The notes under the pieces were generated by a model. It was not told where the DNA came from. It saw nothing but the letters and a program-made list of their open reading frames with translations, and made no database searches. A stretch of DNA of 5,254 bases from Actinomycetes bacterium (lineage in GTDB: Bacteria; Actinomycetota; Actinomycetes; Actinomycetales; Cellulomonadaceae): contig JAEZAR010000110.1 in assembly GCA_023430425.1 (NCBI GenBank), positions 1 to 5,254 on the forward strand, given 5' to 3'. Position numbers and translations under genes: made by a program. This document shows, in pieces, positions 1 to 4,342 of this stretch (its first letter is position 1; each line of letters opens with the position of its first letter).

Positions 1-981
1 GTCCGGGACACCGACGGGTCCCGCCGGACCGGCGAGCGCGTCCCGCATCCCCTGACGGGTCGCCAGCCGGCGCAGGACCTTGGCCGCGGCGACCTCGACC
101 CGTTCGGCGCCCAGCCGTGAGGCGACGCGCGCGACGAGCGTGAGCGCCCCGCCGACGACGGCCCGCAGCCCCCGGTGCCGGTCGAGGCGGACGAGTGCGC
201 GCACCGGGCCCGGCAGCCCGGCGAGGGTGTCGTCCGGGTCGAGCGGGCCGAGCACGTCGGCATGGGCCGAGTGCAGGAGGGCCCGACCCGCACCCTGGCG
301 CCGCGCGTCGCGCAGGAACGCGGGCAGCGGGCGCACGTGCTCGTGCGTGGCGGCCAGCGACCTGTCGAAGACCCCCCGCAGGCCGGCCGCGAGGCACCGC
401 AGCCCGAAGTCCCGGTCGGAGTGGTTCGTGCGGGCGAAGGCGCCCGCCTCGTAGGGCACGCGGGCGAGCGTGGAGCGCCGCGCGGACACGTTGCCACCCC
501 ACAGGCGGAGCAGGACGTTGCGGGCGTCGGCCTCGTACGCCGCGCAGACGCTCAGGTACTCCTCGGCGTACAGGCGCGTGGCGAAGCGCCCGCGGGCCCC
601 CGGCTCGGGCATCCGGGTCGGCATGTACCCGACCACGACCAGGTCGTCGGCGTCGCGGTGGTGGCGGGCGTGCCCCGTGACGAGCCCCGGCTCCGCCACG
701 ACGTCGTCGTCCAGGAGCAGCACGACGTCCCCCGTGGCCGCGTCGATCCCCGTCTGCCGGGCGGCCGCGCCGCCCCGGTTGGGCGTCCACAGCGGCCGCA
801 CGCGGGGGTCGGTGCGGGCCAGGTCCTCCAGGAGCTGCATCGACCCGTCGTCCGAGCCGTCCACCACCACCACGACCTCGGTCAGCGCGGGGTCGTCGAG
901 CAGCGGGCGGAGCACGGCCGCCAGGTTGTCGCGGCGCCGGTACGTGGGCACCACCACCGAGACGGTGGGCAGGCCGGGCAC
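1..981 (-). CDS. Glycosyltransferase family 2 protein, 3' end outside window
   Basis: Predicted cytoplasmic or membrane-associated GT-A fold enzyme that transfers a sugar from a nucleotide donor, probably during surface glycan assembly. From the GTG at 981 there are 327 codons to the window edge with no stop. Seen in order: nucleotide-binding strand and PTYRRRDN at residues 12-19, DGSDDGS at 41-47, GGAAARQTG leading to the metal-binding acidic cluster LLLDDDV at 88-94, GGN at 162-164 where this family contacts the acceptor, SDRDFGLR at 188-195 with Asp189 at the usual catalytic-base position, and HEH at 213-215. Family members are commonly about 300-340 residues, so little is probably missing. 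The GTG at 981 has GAGG five bases upstream. An in-frame GTG at 987 is also possible but would overlap that site. It is third in a minus-strand operon, beginning 7 bases after the GT4 stop. Donor and acceptor are unknown. Confidence 0.9.
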   Translation of the reverse strand, partial: MPGLPTVSVVVPTYRRRDNLAAVLRPLLDDPALTEVVVVVDGSDDGSMQLLEDLARTDPRVRPLWTPNRGGAAARQTGIDAATGDVVLLLDDDVVAEPGLVTGHARHHRDADDLVVVGYMPTRMPEPGARGRFATRLYAEEYLSVCAAYEADARNVLLRLWGGNVSARRSTLARVPYEAGAFARTNHSDRDFGLRCLAAGLRGVFDRSLAATHEHVRPLPAFLRDARRQGAGRALLHSAHADVLGPLDPDDTLAGLPGPVRALVRLDRHRGLRAVVGGALTLVARVASRLGAERVEVAAAKVLRRLATRQGMRDALAGPAGPVGVPD

Positions 982-986
982 GGCCA

Positions 987-990
987 CCTC
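987..990 (-). promoter_or_regulatory. Ribosome binding site for the minus-strand GT2 gene
   Basis: GAGG lies five bases before the GTG at 981. Its first two bases are the last two bases of the TGA stop of the upstream GT4 gene (991-989), so termination and re-initiation occur at nearly the same place. This favours the GTG at 981 over the GTG at 987, which would begin inside the site. Confidence 0.6.
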
Positions 991-2116
991 AGACCGACGC
1001 GAGGACGTCGCGCATGACGCGGATGAAGTGCGGTCGCCCGAAGCTCTCCTCCGCGTACCGGGCGATCGCGCCCTCGTCCCAGGCGGCGGCCTCGAAGCGG
1101 GCGAGGGCGCGGTTGAGCGCGGCCGGCGTCGGCTCGCCGAACAGCACCCCGGTGACGCCGTCGACGACGGTCTCCAGGGCCCCGCCGCGGCCCAGCGCGA
1201 CCACGGGGGTGCCGCACGCCATCGCCTCGACCGGGACCAGCCCGAAGTCGTCCTCGCTGGGGAAGATCACCGCGCGGGCCGTGGCGTAGGCGCGCGCCAC
1301 CTCGGCGGTGCCGAGCGGGCCGACGAACCTCACGTTCGGCGGGGCGGTGGCCCGCAGCCGGGGTGCGTCCCGACCGTCGCCGACGACGACGAGGCGTCGG
1401 CCCGGGTGGGCGCGGAACGCCTCCAGCACCGCGCCCAGGCGCTTGTACGGCTCGACGATCCGGCCGGCCCAGACGTAGTGGTCCTCGCGGGGCAGGTCGT
1501 ACCGCCGGAAGTGGGCGTCGACCGGCGGGTGGACCACCGCGGCCGGCTCGATCCCGTAGTAGCGGCGGATCCGGTCCGCGACCGCCGCGCTGTTGGCGAC
1601 GTACGCGGCCGCGCGGTGGGCGGCGCGCCGGTCGGCGTCGCGCAGGCGCCCGATGGCGAGGCGAGCGGCGCGGCGGGCCGGGCCGGGCACGTGGTCGACG
1701 TACATGTCGGCCCCGCTCCACACCTGGCGCAGCGGGCTGTGGCAGTAGACGACCGTGCGGCCCGTGGCGCGCAGGTGGTGGGAGAAGGCGTACGACGACG
1801 CCAGCAGGTTGCCCTCGACGGGCCGGGCGAACCGGGAGAGCATCGGCACCGCGAGGCTGAGCTGGCGGTAGTGGCGCTCGCCGAACGTCCGGGGGTAGCG
1901 GATCTCCACCGACTCGACGCCGGCGTCGTGGAAGACCTCCGGGCGCCCGCCCAGGGCGACGACCGGGCCGTCGACGGCGACCTCGCGGGCGAGGAGCGCG
2001 GAGACCCGCTCCGCCCCGCCGAGGACGTAGCAGAAGTCGTGCGCGACCCGCCATCCCCGCGGGACGGGAGGCAGCGCGGCGTCGTGGGTCGGTGTCGTCC
2101 GGTTCGTGATCGTCAT
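989..2116 (-). CDS. GT4-type glycosyltransferase (GT-B fold, mannosyl/rhamnosyltransferase-like)
   Basis: Predicted retaining GT-B glycosyltransferase of 375 residues, a normal length for GT4. The N-terminal acceptor domain opens with HDFCYVLGGAERV (residues 26-38), typical of the group that includes O-antigen mannosyl- and rhamnosyltransferases. YCHSPLRQVW (124-133) and the arginine-rich linker before YVANSAAVADRIRRYYG (172-188) also fit that group. The donor domain has WAGRIVEPYKR (216-226), with the basic residues that bind donor phosphates, VVVGDG (243-248), and FPSEDDFGLVPVEAMACGTP (285-304) followed by GGALETV (311-317). In the last segment the usual first Glu of EX7E is Asp289; Glu297 is kept. 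The ATG at 2116 is chosen because AGGGGG at 2128-2123 is six bases upstream and the ATG overlaps the previous stop as ATGA. Another ATG at 2120 opens a different frame. No signal peptide or membrane segment is seen. The sugar donor cannot be named. Confidence 0.92.
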   Translation of the reverse strand: MTITNRTTPTHDAALPPVPRGWRVAHDFCYVLGGAERVSALLAREVAVDGPVVALGGRPEVFHDAGVESVEIRYPRTFGERHYRQLSLAVPMLSRFARPVEGNLLASSYAFSHHLRATGRTVVYCHSPLRQVWSGADMYVDHVPGPARRAARLAIGRLRDADRRAAHRAAAYVANSAAVADRIRRYYGIEPAAVVHPPVDAHFRRYDLPREDHYVWAGRIVEPYKRLGAVLEAFRAHPGRRLVVVGDGRDAPRLRATAPPNVRFVGPLGTAEVARAYATARAVIFPSEDDFGLVPVEAMACGTPVVALGRGGALETVVDGVTGVLFGEPTPAALNRALARFEAAAWDEGAIARYAEESFGRPHFIRVMRDVLASV

Positions 2117-2128
2117 GCATGGCCCCCT
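2113..2128 (-). promoter_or_regulatory. ATGA stop/start overlap with internal ribosome binding site
   Basis: The TGA stop of the Alg14/Alg13-like gene (2115-2113) overlaps the ATG of the GT4 gene (2116-2114) as ATGA. AGGGGG at 2128-2123, inside the end of the upstream gene, has six-base spacing to this ATG. The pattern indicates translational coupling, so the two enzymes are probably made in linked amounts. An out-of-frame ATG at 2120-2118 is only two bases from the same site and is therefore poorly placed. Confidence 0.75.
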
Positions 2129-3075
2129 GCTCGTGCGGTGTCGACCCGGACCGCACGCAGGGCGGCCGCGAGTTCGAGGTCGTCGGTGGTCACGGCGTCG
2201 GCCTCGCGCATGAGCGCGAGCCCCCGGGCGTCCGCGACGGTGGCGATCTGCTCCTGGTGGTCGTCCACGTGCTCGGAGTGCCGCGCCCGTCGCGGGACCA
2301 GCACGGGCACGGAGCCCGCCTGCAGGCACCGCAGGAACGTGCCGACGCCGGCGTGGGAGACGACGACGTCGGCCCGGGCGATCTCCGCCTGGAACTCCTC
2401 GTCGCTCATCATCGGACGTGCGTCGACCGGCAGCCCCGACACGTCGGTCACGCCGGTCTGCCACACGACGTCGGCGCCCTCCGGCAGCACCTCCAGCATC
2501 CGCTCGACCAGGCGGCGGAACTGCCAGGGCCGGGTGGTGCCCAGCGTCACGAGGATGCGGCGCGGGGGGGTCGGCGTCGGCACGGGCTCGGTCGCGAACG
2601 CGTCGAGCAGGCTGTGCTCGTAGCGCCAGCGCCGGGTCGCGTTCTGCGGGTACTGCGTGCGCACCGGCACCCACGGCAGCCCGGCGAGGACGCGGCCGGC
2701 CAGCGACGGGCCCGTGGAGCGGGCGAGGCTCTCGACGTAGACGGGGCGCGCGCCCACGACGCGGGCCAGCGGCAGCGCCGACAGAGCCAGCGCCGCGCCC
2801 GTGCTGTACACGGTGTCGACGCGGTGGCGGCGGAGCGCCGCGAGGACCTCGGGGGTCCGGCGCAGCACGGTGGCCCACTCGCGCGCGTGCACGGGGGGGA
2901 CGAAGACGGTACGGCGCCCGCGCAGCATGCTCTCGCTCTGCGGGGTGCGGTGGGTGATCCAGATGCCGTCGCGGTGGCGGTCCGGCTCCAGGACCGGCGC
3001 GAGAGCATCGAGCTGGACCAGGTGTCCTCCGGTGGTGGCCACGAACGCCGGGACGGATGTCGGGGCGGGGTGCAC
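2113..3075 (-). CDS. Fused Alg14-like/Alg13-like (GT28-type) glycosyltransferase
   Basis: Predicted inverting GT-B enzyme of 320 residues from a GTG at 3075. The N-terminal half resembles Alg14, PssD and Cps14F-type subunits: FVATTGGHLVQL (residues 11-22), STGAALALSALPLARVVGAR (91-110) and VYVESLARS followed by SLAGRVL (112-130), the segment that in Alg14 proteins anchors to the membrane and recruits the partner. The C-terminal half is a Glyco_tran_28_C/Alg13-like domain: ILVTLGTT (174-181), VVVSHAGVGTFL (237-248) and PRRARHSEHVDDHQEQIA (261-278), which bind the UDP-sugar. A proline-rich linker (about 164-171) joins them. In related systems the pair adds the second sugar to a lipid-linked primer sugar at the cytoplasmic membrane face. 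First gene of the minus operon; couples to GT4 by ATGA. The start is uncertain: no good ribosome binding site precedes 3075, and GTG 3108 is also open. Longer starts (3189, 3222) would overlap the divergent gene. A one-chain GT28 enzyme acting alone is the alternative reading. Confidence 0.88.
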   Translation of the reverse strand: MHPAPTSVPAFVATTGGHLVQLDALAPVLEPDRHRDGIWITHRTPQSESMLRGRRTVFVPPVHAREWATVLRRTPEVLAALRRHRVDTVYSTGAALALSALPLARVVGARPVYVESLARSTGPSLAGRVLAGLPWVPVRTQYPQNATRRWRYEHSLLDAFATEPVPTPTPPRRILVTLGTTRPWQFRRLVERMLEVLPEGADVVWQTGVTDVSGLPVDARPMMSDEEFQAEIARADVVVSHAGVGTFLRCLQAGSVPVLVPRRARHSEHVDDHQEQIATVADARGLALMREADAVTTDDLELAAALRAVRVDTARAGGHA

Positions 3076-3077
3076 CC
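3068..3077. repeat. Perfect 10-base palindrome over proposed start codon
   Basis: GGGTGCACCC reads the same on both strands and contains the proposed minus-strand GTG start at 3075-3073. It could be an operator half-site arrangement, or chance in G+C-rich DNA. There is no second copy in the window. Confidence 0.3.
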
Positions 3078-3150
3078 AACCACGATGCGGGGCGATCGGC
3101 CATCCCACAACACGAACGACGGCGCCCGCGTGGCCGGGCGGCACCGCGTC

Positions 3151-3170
3151 GGGCAGGGTGAAGGCTGCCC
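3151..3170 (+). promoter_or_regulatory. Inverted repeat in leader of plus-strand GT gene
   Basis: GGGCAG at 3151-3156 and CTGCCC at 3165-3170 form a perfect six-base stem with an eight-base loop (GGTGAAGG). The repeat ends four bases before the AGGA of the ribosome binding site. In RNA it could affect translation; in DNA it could be an operator. GGTG in the loop can also pair with CACC at 3171-3174, giving an alternative fold. Function is not established. Confidence 0.35.
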
Positions 3171-3174
3171 CACC

Positions 3175-3184
3175 AGGAAGGAAG
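3175..3184 (+). promoter_or_regulatory. Ribosome binding site for plus-strand GT gene
   Basis: AGGAAGGAAG precedes the ATG at 3188. The first AGGAAG ends seven bases before the start. It fixes the start at 3188 although the reading frame stays open far upstream. Confidence 0.8.
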
Positions 3185-3187
3185 CAC

Positions 3188-4174
3188 ATGTCGCAGCCCA
3201 GGCCACCCGTGGTGCACGTCACATGGCAGCGTCACGCCGGACGCGCCACCGAGATCGCGCGGGCGCTCGGCGGCCGTCCCCTGCACGTCCACCACCGCCG
3301 GCTCATCCGGCGCCCGCTGGTGCCCCTGCGGTACCTGCTCAGCGTGGTGGACACGGCGGTCGGGCTGGTCCGCCTGCGCCCCCGCTCCGTGATCGTCACC
3401 AACCCGCCGGTGTTCCCGGGCGTCGTCGTCGCCGGGTACGCGGCCCTCGCCCGGGTCCCGTTCCTGCTCGACTCCCACACGAGCTCGTTCGGGGTCAAGG
3501 GCAACGTGGTCAGCCGGCGCCTGCTGGGCGTCACGCGCTGGCTCGCGCGCCGGTCGAACGGGGTGATGGTCACCGTCGACGAGTACGTCCGCCTCGCGGA
3601 GTCGTGGGGGGCGCGGGGGCTCGTCGTGCACGAGGCGCCGCCGGTGCGCGCGTTCCCGGAGGTGGACCGGCGCGGTGCGCGACCGCGGGTCCTGTTCGTC
3701 GGGATCTTCGGCGACGACGAGCCCGTGGCGGAGGTGTTCGCGGCGGCTGCGCTGCTCCCGGACGTCGACGTCGCGGTCACGGGCGACGTGGCGAGGTGCC
3801 CGGAGCACCTGCGAGCGGCGGCGCCCGGCAACGTCGAGCTCGTCGGGTTCCTCGGCCCCCGCGCCTACGCCGAGCAGGTGGCACGCGCCGACGTCGTCCT
3901 GGCGCTGACCACCGAGCCGACGTCGGTGATGCGGGCCGCGTACGAGGCGGTGTACGCCCGTCGCCCCCTCGTGGTCACGGACTGGCCGACGCTGCGGGAG
4001 GTCTTCCCGTACGCCAAGGCCGCCCCGAACGAGCCGGCCGCGCTCGCGGGCGCCGTCCGCGCCGCCCTGGGCGACCCGGACCCCGCGGGCCTCGAGGCTG
4101 CGCTCGCCCTCCAGGAGGAGCGGTGGGCGACGCAGCTGGCGGCGCTGCGCCGCGCCCTGCGCCTCGACGCCTGA
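3188..4174 (+). CDS. GT-B-type glycosyltransferase, about 328 residues
   Basis: Predicted cytoplasmic-face sugar transferase of the GT-B fold, probably for surface polysaccharide. The N-terminal domain begins with VTWQRHAGRATEIARALGG (residues 11-29), then a basic and hydrophobic stretch HHRRLIRRPLVPLRYLL (35-51) that may sit against the membrane, TNPPVFPG (71-78) and LLDSHTSSFG (93-102). VTVDEYVRLAESWG (128-141) and HEAPPVRAFP (148-157) close the domain. The donor domain has VLFVGIFGDDEPV (168-180), VAVTGD (195-200), LVGFLG (218-223) and ADVVLALTTEP (234-244), then MRAAYEAVYARRPLVVTDWP (248-267), an EA motif like that of GT4/GT1 enzymes. The spacing E243 to E253 is not the standard EX7E. No signal peptide or clear transmembrane helix. 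First gene of the plus unit, diverging from the Alg14/Alg13-like gene. Start at 3188 follows a strong ribosome binding site. The exact CAZy family and substrate are unresolved. Confidence 0.88.
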   Translation: MSQPRPPVVHVTWQRHAGRATEIARALGGRPLHVHHRRLIRRPLVPLRYLLSVVDTAVGLVRLRPRSVIVTNPPVFPGVVVAGYAALARVPFLLDSHTSSFGVKGNVVSRRLLGVTRWLARRSNGVMVTVDEYVRLAESWGARGLVVHEAPPVRAFPEVDRRGARPRVLFVGIFGDDEPVAEVFAAAALLPDVDVAVTGDVARCPEHLRAAAPGNVELVGFLGPRAYAEQVARADVVLALTTEPTSVMRAAYEAVYARRPLVVTDWPTLREVFPYAKAAPNEPAALAGAVRAALGDPDPAGLEAALALQEERWATQLAALRRALRLDA

Positions 4175-4198
4175 ACGTCCGGGCGCACGCACGTGGAT

Positions 4199-4211
4199 CG
4201 GTGAGCCACCG
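4199..4211 (+). terminator. Possible hairpin terminator after plus-strand GT gene
   Basis: CGGTG-AGC-CACCG forms a five-base stem with a three-base loop 24 bases after the TGA at 4172-4174. A T-G wobble could add one pair. No T-run follows. Actinomycetes often lack one, but the stem is short, so this is weak. Confidence 0.3.
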
Positions 4212-4222
4212 GCGGTCGTCGC

Positions 4223-4256
4223 CGCGCCCCCCGCGCCCCGCCCCGCGCCCCGCCCC
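4223..4256. repeat. C-run array with tandem 12-mer; G-quadruplex candidate on minus strand
   Basis: Five C runs occur in 30 bases: six Cs at 4227-4232, then four Cs at 4236-4239, 4241-4244, 4248-4251 and 4253-4256, separated by GCG, G, GCG and G. The 12-mer CGCGCCCCGCCC occurs twice in tandem (4232-4243 and 4244-4255), with a partial copy before it. The complementary strand has five G runs of four or more with loops of 1-3 bases, a textbook intramolecular quadruplex pattern; the plus strand could form an i-motif. It lies in noncoding DNA between the two plus-strand genes. Confidence 0.8.
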
Positions 4257-4282
4257 TCGCGGTCGCCTCTCGCGGCTCGCTG
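4256..4282 (+). repeat. Three direct heptamers upstream of GT2 gene
   Basis: CTCGCGG occurs at 4256-4262 and 4269-4275, followed at once by CTCGCTG (one mismatch) at 4276-4282. The block ends three bases before the possible -10 box at 4286, where a regulator site overlapping the -35 region would be expected. Chance similarity in C-rich DNA is the alternative. Confidence 0.4.
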
Positions 4283-4285
4283 ACC

Positions 4286-4291
4286 TACGGT
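4286..4291 (+). promoter_or_regulatory. Possible -10 box for GT2 gene
   Basis: TACGGT fits the TANNNT pattern of actinobacterial housekeeping promoters and lies 52 bases before the GTG at 4343. No good -35 hexamer is seen: 17 bases upstream the sequence is TCGCCT. The region may need an activator, or transcription may come from upstream. Confidence 0.3.
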
Positions 4292-4308
4292 TCTGCCTGG
4301 CGACCCCC

Positions 4309-4321
4309 CCGGGTCACCCGG
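4309..4321 (+). promoter_or_regulatory. Short inverted repeat in GT2 leader
   Basis: CCGGG and CCCGG flank TCA, giving a five-base stem with a three-base loop that ends 11 bases before the GGAGG ribosome binding site. It may be a leader hairpin, part of a terminator, or an operator. The seven-C run at 4304-4310 overlaps its left side. Confidence 0.3.
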
Positions 4322-4332
4322 CCCCCTGAGAC

Positions 4333-4337
4333 GGAGG
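4333..4337 (+). promoter_or_regulatory. Ribosome binding site for plus-strand GT2 gene
   Basis: GGAGG lies five bases before the GTG at 4343. An in-frame GTG at 4337 begins on the last G of this site, so 4343 is the preferred start. Confidence 0.75.
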
Positions 4338-4342
4338 TGCGC

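Larger units (their letters stand above)
3076..3187. promoter_or_regulatory. Divergent intergenic region, presumed promoters for both units
   Basis: This gap of 112 bases separates the oppositely transcribed Alg14/Alg13-like operon and the plus-strand glycosyltransferase gene, so it should carry both promoters. Its middle (about 3075-3120) is lower in G+C than the flanking genes, which supports it being noncoding. I cannot point to convincing -35 or -10 boxes on either strand. The 3151-3170 inverted repeat and the 3068-3077 palindrome are the only structured elements seen. Shared regulation of the two units is an inference from the divergent layout. Confidence 0.55.

Noticed and set aside
1528..1538. 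Near-perfect inverted repeat GGTGG-A-CCACC
   Set aside because: It lies inside the GT4 coding region and is explained by the codons of the conserved HPPVD segment.
882..2156. Overlapping minus frame of about 424 codons across the GT4 gene, reachable from an ATG at 2120
   Set aside because: No recognisable motifs and poor spacing (two bases) from the ribosome binding site. The overlapping frame contains all the GT4 motifs.
470..2623. Long plus-strand open frames opposite the minus operon (for example 175-1017 and 470-2623)
   Set aside because: They are antisense to well-supported glycosyltransferases, have no domain motifs, and are rich in Arg, Gly, Val and Ala as expected for shadow frames.
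2564..2899. Two seven-G tracts in the Alg14/Alg13-like gene (2564-2570 and 2893-2899), considered as phase-variation sites
   Set aside because: At about 75% G+C several runs of this length are expected by chance in a window this size. No frame disruption is seen, and the tracts are short for slippage switching.
2119..4329. Plus-strand open frame of 736 codons crossing both intergenic and coding regions
   Set aside because: Its sequence is composition-driven. It overlaps the real plus gene out of frame and the minus gene antisense.
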